A stretch of DNA of 64,000 bases from Tretioscincus oriximinensis (Eukaryota > Chordata > Lepidosauria > Squamata > Gymnophthalmidae). Below are positions 31,788 to 43,355 of this stretch, in pieces. The notes beneath the pieces are model-generated. The model was not told the DNA's origin. It did not search any database and worked only from the letters and a program-made list of their open reading frames with translations. The stretch spans positions 890,790 through 954,789 of the forward strand of contig JAJVDF010000138.1 in the NCBI GenBank assembly GCA_022410635.1, in the 5' to 3' direction. The translations under genes and the position numbers were made by a program. Each line of letters opens with the position of its first letter. The stretch's first letter is position 1.

Positions 31788-31935
31788 ACTCAAACTGACT
31801 AATATGACTTTCTTTTCTTCTCTTCACAGCAGATGCCTTGTGAAGTAGGCATAGCTGAGGGGGCCACCAAGACCTGTGATTAAGGGATCATAGAAGAGTG
31901 CAGAATTGAACCAGGAAGTAAGCTAATTCTTCTTG
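31788..31935 (-). mobile_element. Sauria-type SINE
   Basis: CTTCACAGCAGATGCCTTGT, GAAGTAGGCATAGCTGAGG, CAGAATTGAACCAGGAAGTA follow the reverse order of the SINE at 9916-10176. The tail has been replaced by the GAA/GGA tract. Confidence 0.65.
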
Positions 31936-32199
31936 ATAGTTTCCACAAGCTTCCCTTATTAACAGTTTGTATGAGATTAAACGTAAGACATAATATTCAA
32001 ATATTCCCAGAACATAGTTGGCTTGCCAACCTACATAGCCTAGAACTAGATCAGAAAAGTGTCTAAGAAATGCCCCAGTTCCTTGAAATTAGTGCCTTCA
32101 GTTCTAGCTGAAAACTCTTTCGCACTCAGTATCTTTTTATTTGTTTATTATGAAGAGTTAGGGGCTGCTATTCTGCTCTTGAAAGAAGGGTAATATAAA
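31936..32199. other. Unassigned sequence
   Basis: Nothing recognised. Confidence 0.3.
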
Positions 32200-32480
32200 G
32201 TCTCATCTGCTGTTAACAGTTCGCTGTAAACTTCAGTGCATGATATTTTTATCTTCCGCGTACTCTGCCTTCCACCCAACAATATTTTTATTGGTTCATC
32301 TGTTTAACGGGCTATAATATCAGTTTGAGCCGTTTAAGACTTCCTCTCATTAAACTCCCAGGACTTTGTCACCATCCATCATCTTCTGAGGTGTAATCAC
32401 TTAAAACAATAAAAACAGCTTATTATAGGAAAACGTCCGGCACAATGGAGTCCAAGGGAAGTCAGCATTTCACATTAGAA
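32200..32480. other. Candidate conserved non-coding element
   Basis: Non-repetitive, AT-rich with scattered CpG (TCTTCCGCGTACTC, AACGTCCGGCAC). Features include CAATATTTTTATTGGTTC (CCAAT/forkhead-like) and TCATTAAACTCC. No repeat family of the window intrudes. Function is inferred from texture only. Confidence 0.2.
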
Positions 32481-33521
32481 ACTTCATCGTGAAGGACGCT
32501 ACTGCTAGGCTGGAAAATAAAAATGATAAATAAATAAATAAAAAGTGAGAGTTAAAATAAAGCATGTCACATGCTGAAACATACAAATAAGAGAGAGGGG
32601 TTTTTTTGGTATAAACTAAACCAACAAAGACACAATACCAGATATTGCTCAAAACAATTTGTACAATCAAAACTATATATACATATTACAATGAAGTGCT
32701 AGGCTCTGCAAATAGACCATACACTTCATCAATAATACATGACAAAGTATAGGCAAACAATGGTAATGCAAACAAAAAAGGCTACCCCATTCCCAGATAA
32801 CAATAGGGATTTCACCTGGGCTTCTCCTGGCCCTAAAATACATAAAAAATAATAAAGAAGCAATAGGTAAATGTCTATACCTCACTTAAAGTCGAGTATT
32901 TTAATTCCTTAGGTCCCCTTACTTTATATAGTATAAGAAATATATGTTACCTTAAATGAACAATGAAACGCCCAAGAGAAACATCAAAGACTGTAAGTAT
33001 CTTGATTATTTTGGAACTCCTATAATAATGCAACAAAAATTCTAAATATGATACAGTCAGAAAAATATGAGACTACGTAAATAATGTACAGGCAACATTA
33101 TGAGGCACCTTACCGAGACCAAGCAGACGGTACAAATCTGTTTTTTACACTGCTTTGAGGTCTTCAATGGGGAACAAAGAAATGTAGCAAGATGGCTNAG
33201 TTATCTAAGTTGGAAAAATCAATTGCACCTGGAGTAAATTACAGGTAGCTAGAAAGTTCCAGAGAAGTATTCAGTCCCACTGAAAACAGAGTCTTGCTCC
33301 TGAAATTATGGATCCATTGGCCTTATCGTAACAAAACCGTTCTTTTTGACTTTGTTAAAAGCGAAGAACAGGGTTCAAGTGCAGCGGTAGCAACCATGTG
33401 TCTGTGGTAAAGGCTTCTCTTCTCTCTTGTCATAGGTTCGCAAACAAAGATCTATGAAAAGAGGGGCTAGTTGCTCTTGCCTATATCGGGCTTGCCAGTA
33501 GCTAATAAGGCCAATGTGAGA
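32481..33521. other. Unassigned AT-rich sequence
   Basis: Very AT-rich (32520-33110) with A-rich runs; no gene supported. The minus frames at 32470-32885 are AT-composition artefacts. Confidence 0.35.
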
Positions 33522-33885
33522 TAGTAGTAGTAGTAGGAGGAGGAGGAGGAAGAGGAGGAGGAGGAGGAGGAGGAGAAGGAAAAGAAGAATCTGTTTGTTT
33601 GGTTTACCCCACCCTTCTCACCTGAAGGGACTCAGAGCAGTTCACAAGGTTAATTTTCACCCGAAGGCTTACATCTGTTAATGGTGGTACTCATTTATCT
33701 AATTGAAATGTAGGTTGTAAATCTACATCCTTTTGAATAGCTGAGTTGGCTAGAACTGAAGGCCAGTAGAGGGCGCTCACCCCTCTCCACGTCTGACACA
33801 GGGCCTACAAACTGGATCTCTCAGTTGAAAGACCTTACGCCTGCACCATTCAGTAAGCAGGTCTCGCCACATCAACTGCAGGTGA
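33522..33885 (-). mobile_element. tRNA-derived SINE, family B, with GTA/GGA tail
   Basis: Tail of GTA and GGA units (33522-33585), then CTTCTCACCTGAAGGGACTC, AGAGCAGTTCACAAGGTTAA, GAATAGCTGAGTTGGCTAGA, GGCCAGTAGAGGGCGCTCAC and GATCTCTCAGTTGAAAGACC. The subtype matches the copy at 11133 (head with CTTTCAACTGAGAGATC). Confidence 0.8.
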
Positions 33886-34311
33886 AGGTCTTATCTGAAC
33901 ATGGTGCCNTGGTTGTATCATGGTTCTTGCAGCACTGACTTTTGTCCTCAAGGCTAGNCCTGCATGCGTTCTCAAAGTAGGAGACAGTATTAAAGATGGT
34001 ATTTCTGCAGCCCCCACAATCTACTCCTGGTGGCAATAAGCAACCCACATCTCAGAAGAGTAGACAGTACAACTTCACCATACATGCTGATCTTTGTGCT
34101 TTTCCTCAGAAGTTTGTTATTCCAGACTCTTTTTTACAGTCTACCAAATGCACTGTGAAGTAAGGCTACATAATGCGCCATTTTAGCATTGTGTAAGAAC
34201 TATACAGGAGGGTGGCTTGCTTTAGATATTTGTGGTCTAAACCCCATGCAAATCACCACAGTTTGCTGTGAACTACAAACCAACCAAACTGGATTTCAAA
34301 TGAAGAAGTGC
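33886..34311. other. Unassigned sequence
   Basis: No gene. Wording at 34225-34290 (CCATGCAAATCACCACAGTT) loosely recalls 2285-2330. Contains one octamer ATGCAAAT, not interpretable alone. Confidence 0.3.
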
Positions 34312-34513
34312 CGTAGTTTTTTTAACAGCCTACTTTTCTCAACCCAGAGAAACTCAAAGTCCTGCTCTTTTCTTCATAACAAACATCCTGTGAAGTAGGT
34401 GAGGTTGAGAGTTCTCCAGAGAATTGTGACTCATCCAGGGTCACCCAACTGGCTTCATTGAGGGATCAAACCAGAAGACTACCAAATAAGAATTTGGCAC
34501 TCCAACCATTCGC
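34312..34513 (-). mobile_element. Sauria-type SINE
   Basis: AACAGCCTACTTTTCTCAAC, CATCCTGTGAAGTAGGTGAG, CAGGGTCACCCAACTGGCTT and GAGGGATCAAACCAGAAGAC in reverse SINE order, ending near the damaged head. Confidence 0.7.
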
Positions 34514-35374
34514 CTAGAGGAAGAAGCCTCATCTAAACTGCACCACAGGCAGAAGGAAGACTTCTACCCCTTTCTATCCTGGGACAATGTCCCACACCGA
34601 AAGGGTCTGTAGACCAAGTGCAGCAGATTCCAAAAGTAAGATCCACACCCATGTAAACCCTCCATGGTACAAGCCATTTGGCTTCTGATTTACAGGAAGT
34701 CACAGCAGCAAGATTCCTTCTAAATCCTCTTCTTCAGATGAATAATTCACTCCTTCATGACCTCCCGTTAGTCTGCTGAACCTGGATAGTCTCTGGCACA
34801 TTCAGTTGACCCTAAACATTGCATTACATTAATCACAGGGAGATGTTTTTTATGTATATGTGTCTTGGGTGTTTCTCTTTCTCTCTCCTTCTTATTTTTT
34901 AGGTTTTTGCCTCCTCACCACAACCTTTTGGACTCTGGGTGTTGTCAAAGAAAGACATGTTATTTGCTGGACATTGATCAAACAGGTATCTCTAGATCAT
35001 AGCACATTAATCACTCTCATGATTATCAGTTTCACCAGTAGAATATGTAAATGGGATGCCTGTCACTGATAAGAGGAAGTGGAATTTATTCTCCAGAGGG
35101 GCCTGTCAGGAACTCTTGATACCATCTTCTCAAAGAGAGGAGGTTGTAGAGATAAATTCTCAGCCTTCATGATGCTGACCTGCCAACAGGACCAGGAAGG
35201 AACAATAAATGCAGAAGAACAGTTGAATTAAAAGCTCACAGTAGTGGGATGCAGCAATTTTGCCAACGGTCTTGGAAAGAGCTTGCTGAGATGCTTATGT
35301 AGTGGGGAAAGAGATTCGTTTGTTTCTTTGTTCTTTATTCTCAAGGTGGATCAATGCAAAATAGTTATAAANCA
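34514..35374. other. Unassigned sequence
   Basis: No gene or family recognised. Confidence 0.35.
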
Positions 35375-35805
35375 TCTAAAGCTGCATTCCCTACGGAGAA
35401 TGTTTATGGAGATGGTAGCAACATCATGTAGAATCCACCCCAAGAGGTCATGTATGTTTAGTGATCCACTGGCTAAAAATGCTTATGGTCTCGGATTTTT
35501 TAGCCGTCTCTGTTTGTCTGATTCTCCATCAGGCATTTCTAAAATTCAAAATATATTCTTTGTAGGGCATTCAGTAATATGAAAAATCTTGTGAGACTTT
35601 GAGGTTATATGTTTGTGGGCTCCTGGCTCACAGAGAATTCTGGGAATTATAGTAAGGCAAGTAATGATTTATGGAGCTTGTCATGTGACATTGTAATGAA
35701 ACAGCATGGAAAATTGAAAGTAAGTGAGGCAAAATCATGAATGAGTTTTCCAAATTTGAAAGGAATAGTGAAACTAAACATGTTGTGGGGAAGCACCCTA
35801 AAATA
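35375..35805 (+). repeat. Dispersed family C
   Basis: CTGCATTCCCTACGGAGAAT, AACATCATGTAGAATCCACC, GTGATCCACTGGCTAAAAAT, GGGCATTCAGTAATATGAAA, GGCTCACAGAGAATTCTGGG and a right end TGTTGTGGGGAAGCACCCT. The two outer ends are imperfect inverted repeats (GCTGCATTCCC against GGTGCTTCCCC). Confidence 0.65.
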
Positions 35806-36164
35806 GAACCCCTAAATAGTGTCTTTATGGGGTATTATTCCCTTAGCCAAAGATCAGGATGATCTTTGTAAACAAACATGTAAACACACACAGTAGGGGT
35901 ACCTGACACATCTCAGAGTTGTGATCCTTCCATACGTTGGAGCTACCACCAAGTATGCCTTCCCACACATCAATACTCATATGATTATGGAAAAAGCCAA
36001 GAGGGCTTTTTTTTTNAAAAAAATACTTTTTATTATTATAACTTAAGATAATTAATATATATCTTAACAAAAATTGCAATCCCCTAGAAACTTCCCATCC
36101 CCTTAGTCTCCTTTTCAAATCTCTGAGGATACATCGAGACATCTCCATTGGCTTAATAGAGGCA
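35806..36164. other. Unassigned sequence
   Basis: No gene recognised. A T-run with an N at 36016 followed by A-rich sequence lies at 36008-36025. Confidence 0.3.
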
Positions 36165-36757
36165 CAAATGGCACAACTCCTAAAATACCGTCTCTCAATC
36201 CAGAGGTCCATTCTTGAAGCCTTGTTGGATGTGGAGAGAATTGAGTGCCCTCTACTGACCTCTGCTTTAGCCAACTGAGCTATATGAAAGAAGAAGAAGA
36301 AGAAGTGGGTTCTTATACCCCGCTGTTCTCACCTTTCAAAGGGACTCAAAGCAGCTTACAAGGGTATTTTTGCCCGAAGGCTGACATTCTATCTTCCCCA
36401 CCAGACTCTGGTGGTTCCCATGTATCTACTTGCAGTCAGTTGCAATTTTCTTGCAATTCATGCTTTCGAAAAGCTGGGTTGGCTAGAGCTACAGGCTAGT
36501 GGAAGGTGCTCACCCCTCCCCACGTCCCACACAGGGCTTCGAAAACCTCATCTCCCAGGTGAGGGACGGATTCCTTAGCAACTGNGCTATCCATGCCTGN
36601 GTGAAAGCACTTTGTGAAAACACTCTGAAATTAGATTAATGGGTGCCACCACAAATGCCACCCTTTGGGCAAAAACCAACCTTGTAAACCACTTTGAGTC
36701 CCTTCAGATGAGAATAGTGCAGTATAAAAACCGCCTTCTCCTCCTTCTTCATAACCT
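36165..36757 (+). mobile_element. tRNA-derived SINE, family B, split by another SINE
   Basis: Left half 36165-36290 (CGTCTCTCAATCCAGAGGTC, GAGTGCCCTCTACTGACCTC, TTAGCCAACTGAGCTATATG) and right half 36602-36757 (GGGCAAAAACCAACCTTGTA, CTTTGAGTCCCTTCAGATGA, GTGCAGTATAAAAACCGCC, CTT tail) make one forward SINE. The break holds a complete reverse SINE. Confidence 0.75.
36291..36601 (-). mobile_element. tRNA-derived SINE, family B, nested in a SINE of its own family
   Basis: GAA tail, CTTATACCCCGCTGTTCTCA, GGACTCAAAGCAGCTTACAA, CCCCACCAGACTCTGGTGGT, GGGTTGGCTAGAGCTACAGG and a reversed head ending GCTATCCATGCCTG. A short duplication, TGAAAG at 36285-36290 and 36602-36607, flanks it. Confidence 0.8.
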
Positions 36758-38574
36758 AAGAGAGCTTCACCAGAACATCTTAGTGCAGGTCTGTTTGGGA
36801 AGAGGTATTTGGGTCTGAACATTTAAAGTCACTTTGAACTGGGCTTGGCAGCAAATGGATACCCTGTGCAATTCTTTAAGGGCTTGTGTAATTTGTGTCC
36901 AGCCATTCAATGGGGTCTAAGATGGANCATACACACAAGGTGACAAAGTCAGAAGTGCTTTATGGCAGCTTTTCTGATTCTTCTATGGGAGCTTGTGTGG
37001 GTTGGGAGAAAGCTACAATGGTTTCTTGCTGTAAAGATTTTGTCCAACTGTGAAATCTTTGCATCGTGACCAAGAGCCAGTGATATACCTGTACAAAAGA
37101 AATGCGTTTTATTTAATGAACCCTTTTTTCCTTTTCGGTTCATCAATGAATTATTTAATCAAATAATTAGCGTTTGCTTGCATTTTGAGCACATTCAGAA
37201 ACAACGACTAAGTTTTTCCTATTGAAAAGTATTTTCCAACNGGGAAAAACAAAACATATTCCAATTGTTCAATCACATTTTTCATGTTTGCAAGTGAGAG
37301 ACAAATTCGGTTCGACTGAATTTCTGAATTTTCAAACAACTGTGACATCCCTTCAATAAGAATATCCAAGAACATCATTGTTTGATCAGATTTTCAAATG
37401 TGAACCAAATTTCGCACATCTCCAGAAAGAACTAAAGGCTTATGCTGGTTCTAAAGCTGAAAGATAATTGATCCCTCTTGTGATGGGTCTTTATTCGTTG
37501 TATAAGAACAACTGCATTTTGCACATAGGTCCATTTGATTGAAAAAAAAACCTGGAATGAAGATCTTGCTACATAGGTCCAATCTAATTATTTAATTTAT
37601 TGGCAGCAGATTCTCCAACTCATCTCACACTAACAAGTGAAAGAAGAGAGCTTTCTAACAACATTAAAAGAATAATGTTCTTAGAAATCTATACCGTTAA
37701 TACATCGCCAATGAGATACAGATTTCTAAAAACACTTCTTTTTTAATGTTCTTAGAAAGCTTTTTGTAAGTGTCACCCTCCACTGGATCCCATGTGTAGA
37801 GCAGGGGTCTCCCATTCCTTCTTCCAGAAGAAGCAATGTGACCAGGTGAGTTAGCATGAAGTCACCTGCATCCTGCATATGGCCCAGATTTTTCTCCTGG
37901 TGTTCAGTCCAACCCAATAGGAACAATTCTGCATACATAGACATGAAGCATGCAATACTCCTTCAAANCTCTGTACATTTACCCACCATTTCCCTATCCC
38001 CCTAATGGTTAACATAAGGGACTTCAATCGCATGGCGCCTACAAAAATCTATTCATAAAGGGGAATGATAAGGCCCTAAAAACATAGCAAAAGGTAATGT
38101 GTGTAACCTATTAAAAGGTATCTGAGGCATCCAGGTCGGCTGGTTTTTTGTTTTTTACCTTGGCATACATGCATAATCAATCCATTTTGCCTCAGGATAA
38201 TCCATCTTGAATCTTCACTTAATTTAGCATGGAGGAACCTGTGTGTTTTCCTGATGAAAGTCAAGAATTCTCACATGGTGAGGCTCCTTTAGTTTATCAC
38301 TGCCTTGTAGTGCCCTAAAGCTGTCNTCAAAATGTTAAAATTACATTCACTTCAAGGAGCCCCACATGCAGAACTCGGTACGAGTGGATTTATTACCTTC
38401 ACCAGAGGCACCACAACCTCGGCATCCATTATTCGTAACATTTTAATTATTCCACTATGAAGATGTATATCAAACAAAAACAGAACAATAATTGTCAGGC
38501 GTCTTCCTAAAATATGCTTAGTTTTTAAATAAATATAGGCATACAAATCAAGGTATGCTACCTTTCCATTCTGG
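36758..38574. other. Unassigned sequence
   Basis: No gene supported in 1.8 kb. 37270-37410 (ATTCGGTTCGACTGAATTTC, TTTTCAAATGTGAACCAAAT) shares wording with 11880-12030, so an old unnamed repeat is likely. 37725-37760 and 37700-37735 repeat TTTCTAAAAACACTTCTTTT-like and TTCTTAGAAA phrases. Confidence 0.35.
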
Positions 38575-39075
38575 AAAATAAAGTGGATAGAGCTCTTTAA
38601 AGAGCCTTTCCGTACTGGTCTGTATTCTGGATTGTAGCCATAAATAATGTCCTGCTGTCCTCATGTAGTGGCNGGTCTTTAACCTTAACACTAATTTTAT
38701 CCCTAAACTTAAATACTAACATTAAAACTAACCATAATCCATACCCAAACCCATAACCATATCCATAACTCTATCCTCACCCTAACCTGCCTGAGGCCCT
38801 CTGTATTCTGTGCTAGCATGCAAATACCAAAATAATATTTAAGGNCCTTTTTTGCACTGGGTTTTATTCTGGTTCATGTCCACATGCTGATCCAGAGAAT
38901 AGCAGATCACTAACCCCATCCCTAACCCCATGTCATTAATGTTAAACTAATCCCATGTCATTAATGTTAATGCTAATCCCAACTCTAACCCTATCCTAAT
39001 CCTAACCGCAATCCTATCCTAATATGCCTGTGGCCTGCTGTAGTTTACATTATCTACCACGTTCTATTCCAGGAC
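38575..39075. repeat. Degenerate CCCTAA-like tract inside family G-like flanks
   Basis: Between 38690 and 39010 the plus strand is dominated by (C)CCTAAC, CCATAAC and ACTAACAT units (TATCCCTAAACTT, TCACCCTAACCTG, CATCCCTAACCCC, AACCCTATCCTAATCCTAAC). A direct duplication of CCCATGTCATTAATGTTAA is at 38928-38966. Outer phrases TCTGTATTCTGGATTG and TTTTATTCTGGTTCATGTCC recall family G. Either a decayed interstitial telomere-like tract or a CTAA minisatellite born in a MITE. Confidence 0.5.
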
Positions 39076-39234
39076 TGGAGAACCTAAGACCCNGAGACCA
39101 GGTGTAGCCCACAGAACTATTTTGTGCGGTCCATGGCCTGCTTCCCAAGAAACTCCAGCAGCTGGCAAGCTCCCCAAGAAATCATTATGCTTCCCTGGTT
39201 AAATAATGGTACCTCACTTTGTTAAAATACAAAG

Positions 39235-39310
39235 TCAAATTCAGAGAAATGGATGTGTTAGTCTTAGTAGAAAGTTCTCCTATTAGTCTACAAGCCCTCT
39301 TGATGGACTT
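39235..39310. repeat. Fold-back family E, outer arm fragment
   Basis: CAAATTCAGAGAAATGGATG then GTTAGTCTTAGTAGAAAG and CTATTAGTCTACAAGCCCTC. Partial and diverged. Confidence 0.4.
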
Positions 39311-41289
39311 TGAAATATGAAGTGAAATACAAAAAGAGGAAGGAGGGAGCCNCAGGAGGGAGGCCCAGGAGGGAGAGAGGTGGCATGGGGATGAGCAGNG
39401 TATTGAAAAGTCTACAATTTTGTAGAGGGTGGGGGAATGGCATGGAGAAGAAAGGGGTGTGGCCTGGGAAGAGGCACAGTCTGGGTGGGGTTACTTTTAG
39501 CCCTTGTATGACTGAGGGAAAACAGATTTTAATACAATGTTTTTATATTCACAGCTTTCATCTGTGAAATTGACCCATGGTTGTGAGTGTGGGAATTTTA
39601 ATAGACGTTTCAATCTTGCAAACGTCAAAGAAAATAATAATAATGGACATTTATGAATGCATCCACTCACATGGTGAAAGCCTAGAGTCCAGGTGAATTT
39701 TTCAAATTGCATAGTGAATGTAATGAAATGTGCTCCATAAATGACATATTCAACAGTTTCTTTGGATTTCAGATTATGCCCTTTTTACATGTACTGACTT
39801 AAAACATTTTCATTAATATAGCTAATTGTTTTTGTTTAATTTAGTTAATGTGGATTAGTTTGATGTGTGTTCACTGCAGTTCCATGTATTTGCATGAAGC
39901 AGCTTGATCCACAATAGAAGTGGAACAATATGTGCTAGCACGCAAATGACAAATTGCTGTTTTATATAGTTTCACAGTCAATTATGTGTTTTATTTGGTT
40001 CACTTCAGCACTGTCTTTGAGGATAGCTCTACAGGTGCCTCTGAAGGCAGCCTTGACTTCAAGATAGTGACTTCTAGAAGTGTCCTATCTTCAAGGACAC
40101 TTCTGAAGCTGCCTCTCAAAACACTTCAAAGCCACTCCTGATCCAAGCTGCTACATAATTTCCTATTCACCACACAGATCTGTATTAAATGCAAACACAC
40201 TGCAGATAATGCTATTTAAGTAGCATTACAATACACATAAGACAGATTTATCTGGTCTACCAGTAGTCCATTTTAGGGAATTGCTGCTATACATTTGATA
40301 TGGATTAGCATTATTCCCAGCCAGACAATGTGGACTAGTCCACTCCCTAAAGCAGAGCGCTTGGCTTGTACACAAACCAAAGGCAACAAAGTAAAAGCAA
40401 AACAACTGTGGAAGAAGGAAGTCCATGAGATATCTTTGATTTGCTCTTCTACTATCCTGCAACTCCTCATCCCACCAGTTTCTGCCTCCCTCTGCCAAAC
40501 GCTTAGTGCCATTACTTACGTTCGGCACATTTTAGATTCAAGACATAAAAGGTGCTAATCAGTCACAAACTAAGCTTGACATTAAGAAATGGAGAGAGGA
40601 ATAAGTCTCTTCAGTGGCCTAATCTCAAGCAAATTAGGGTCTTCAAACTCAGGCCAGGATATGGGGAAGAACACTTAGAAATAATTGCTAGAGAAGATGG
40701 GTGGCAAAAGTTACGCCTTCGAAGACATTGAAGAATGGGGGGAAATGGAAATGTGTGATTAGGGAAGATTCCCCCCTCCCTGCCCTGTTCAGGAAGTTAT
40801 GTCCAGCCTGGCCTCCCAGCTTCAAGCAATCGTTCACTGTCAACATATGCCAAGAAATTGATTCAATTAAGATTAGCAGACTCGGGGTGGGATAGGGGGG
40901 TGAGGAAGAGTGTGTGAGCAGAAAGAGCTGACTTTGGGTCGAACGAGTGTTTGTNTCTTTCCTTTCCGTGCTCCAGCCATGACCCACAGCGCAACAAGGA
41001 TGACCTCATTTGAATGGATCATCAGCTAAATCTTGAGACCACTTCAAAAGAAAAAAGAGAAATAAACAAACCGTAGTGGCCTTTTCTATTTCCAATGCTG
41101 CTGAAGTTTTCCTCAGTACCACTCTCACAGTGTCACCAAAGCCATGATAATGTTGCCTGTTCTTAAGGTCCAAGGAAAGTTTCCCTNAGAGAACTTTGAG
41201 TAGAAAAGTCAGGCCCATGGGAGATGAATAAAGAGAGCAATAAACGTTTTTTAAAACAATGGGCATCTACGTGAATGGTGGCTGAAAGG
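39311..41289. other. Unassigned sequence, partly unique-looking
   Basis: 39340-39450 is G-rich. 39560-40060 is AT-rich, non-repetitive and could be conserved non-coding DNA. 40030-40130 holds an inverted repeat around the duplicated CTTCAAGATAG / CTATCTTCAAGG phrase. Frames at 40226-40558 have no domain I know. No gene supported. Confidence 0.35.
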
Positions 41290-41710
41290 ATCTGGCCCCT
41301 TCCACATGTGTTAGAAACTGAAATTGCGTTAAGTCCTGAAATAATCCAATTGTGGGATATTTATGTTTGTCCTTTCACAAACAAACCATTAGAAAAGCTT
41401 TAAATCCATATGGAACAAATGAGCTGACTAACCAGAAAATAAATCCTGAGCGTGCTCTGTATGAGATTCTTCATCGATTAACCAGGAAGTATATTCTGAG
41501 CATGCTCTGTATGAACCTCTGCATTGTCTTGTGCTGGCATCTTCTCAGAAGATACTGCCTTCTCCCGTTAACCAAGAAGCACACGAAGGATCTTTCACAA
41601 AGATGCCTGAAATATTTTTTCCTCCATTTGCACATTTGCTGCAACATTCATGGTGTCACTAAGAGTGAGATAGGAAAACCTCGTGGACCTGCAGCCTCTG
41701 TTTGCGGTCA
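41290..41710. repeat. Dispersed family H
   Basis: Shares AATAATCCAAT, AAACCATTAGAAAAGCTTTA, AACTAACCAG-like, GAGCATGCTCTGTATGA and GAGATAGGAAAACCTCGTGG phrases, in order, with 59567-60000. The copy contains an internal duplication of AACCAG(A/G)AA ... CTGAGC(G/A)TGCTCTGTATGA (41430-41515). Unnamed. Confidence 0.55.
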
Positions 41711-41939
41711 ATGGAAATTGCTGCTGAAATTTATTAATTGCCTTTCTCAAGAGGAATCCAAAATGATTTACAATGATTTCCATGTGGATCTGTGCAAAAA
41801 TCAACCCCAACCTGTTCCAACGTTCCTTCAGTGACAAATATTTTAAACAAGGNTGGGTAACAGAAGACTAAAAATACATATTAATACAATATTTAAAAAT
41901 AACCATTCCCTCCCTGTTTCCTTCCAAACCACCCACCCT

Positions 41940-42290
41940 TCCTGATAAGAGAGAAATGCATAAAGAGCTAGAAGTCAAAAGTCTGAGGAAAGAGGTAAGT
42001 TTTTACAAGGTGTCAAAAATTGCCCAACAGGTACCTGGAGAGCCTCTGGAGGGAGGCCATTCCAGGGTCTGGCAGCCACCACAGAGAAGGCCCTTCTTTG
42101 TGCCTGTACCCCTTGCATGTCTGAAAGGGCGAAACTACAAGAAGGTCTTCTCTTTGAGATCTCAGTGCACGGGCAGGTCTGTATGGGAGGTCTGCACTGC
42201 TTCACTTTATCAGAATACGTTTCACAACAGTCTTGCACATATTCCCAAGCCTCTGGCTTGAAGAGGGGATTTTTCCTCTGTTCAATCATG
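41940..42290 (-). mobile_element. L2-like LINE, C-terminal coding relic
   Basis: The minus-strand frame 42289 down to 41975 contains RRAFSVVAARPWNGLPPEAL, the C-terminal phrase of this LINE class. The rest of the protein and the catalytic domain are missing; the copy is inactive. Confidence 0.7.
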
Positions 42291-43122
42291 TTGTTTTGAG
42301 GTGACCAACAGTTTTTCCACTGGAGTCATTTAGAGTGACAGTCATTTGGATTTTAATGTTATAGATAGGCTTGCATTTNTTTTTTTNNNNAAATAAGTTC
42401 TTCAAATTATATAAAAGTAATTACACCACAAAAGATACTAGATATTTCCACCTTTGTAGGGCAGTGCTGGCCACTGATTAGAGGGCAGAAGGACCCACAA
42501 CAATGGACAGATTTGTGAACTGGCAGAAGTATTTAAAGGAACAGCTTGTGACAGATTGCTACCTAAATATTATGGATGTTTTTGCAGAGGAAAAATGGGA
42601 TAAATGGATTAAATTTATTGATTATGAAATGAACAGGAAAGACAAAATGATGACCTTATAAATATTATACATATAGTGACCCAAAGGAGAAACTCTGTGG
42701 TTGCTTCCAGAGGAAAGTTATGAAGAAGCATATGGAAGAGAAGAAGGGAAAGAGGATGGAGGGAGAAAAGGTGGGGAGGCAGCATATATAAGGGAAGGAT
42801 AACAAAATTAAATGCAAGAAGGGATTATATGTTTGGCTTGAATATATATGTATCATAAAACAATGTATATTGGTTGATATTTTTTTAAAAAAAAAATAAT
42901 CAAAATTAACTCCCTTGCCCCCAACAGAAGATACTAAATAAAAAAAACAGTATTTCATGAAGAAGAGAAGGAGGAGGAGGAGGAAAATCATGGGCTTTCT
43001 ATAAAGCGGGAGGATGAATAAAATAAAAAGACAGACTGGTAAATTATGGGAGAGAATTGCGCAGAAAAGACAGCTAATACAGATTTTTATTCAGCAGTGA
43101 AACAAAAATGGTTGTTTCTGTT
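42291..43122. other. Unassigned sequence
   Basis: A T-run with N at 42379 and 4 N at 42387-42390 marks an assembly weakness. 42480-42665 (GGACAGATTTGTGAACTGGC, AAATATTATGGATGTTTTTG) resembles LINE coding sequence in style, but I cannot fix a frame. Confidence 0.3.
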
Positions 43123-43226
43123 GCTGCTACTCTACTACTACTACTACTACTACTACTACTATTACTATTACTACTACTACTACTACTACTACTACAACAA
43201 CAATAACAATAATAACAATAATAATA
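43123..43226. repeat. Compound CTA / AAC / AAT microsatellite
   Basis: CTA (and ATT) units at 43123-43194 pass into ACA/ATA/AAT units to 43226. In frame this gives the tyrosine/asparagine homopolymer false frame. Confidence 0.85.
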
Positions 43227-43355
43227 TTCTGCCAAGTGAGGCTTGCAACGCCTTAGAGACTAACAAAAGACCAGTACTTCAAATTCAAAAACTCCTGCTG
43301 CCTACCTTTTTCTTCTTAGTCTCTAAGGTACTACAAGACTTCCTTGCTGACTAAT
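43227..43355. repeat. Fold-back element, family E, short form
   Basis: GCCAAGTGAGGCTTGCAACG then CCTTAGAGACTAACAAAAGA, and facing it TTTTTCTTCTTAGTCTCTAA then GGTACTACAAGACTTCCTTG. The two arms (about 43228-43268 and 43308-43350) are inverted with a loop of about 40 bases. Confidence 0.65.

Noticed and set aside
31366..31848. 160-codon Glu/Lys-rich open frame
   Set aside because: It is a translation of the GAA/GGA tract and includes the 39-N gap.
41352..41834. 160-codon plus-strand open frame
   Set aside because: It lies in dispersed family H, and the related copy at 59567 does not keep the frame.
19271..43226. CRISPR-like or direct-repeat array at the trinucleotide runs
   Set aside because: The runs at 19271-19347 and 43123-43226 are plain microsatellites without spacers, and the genome is plainly vertebrate.
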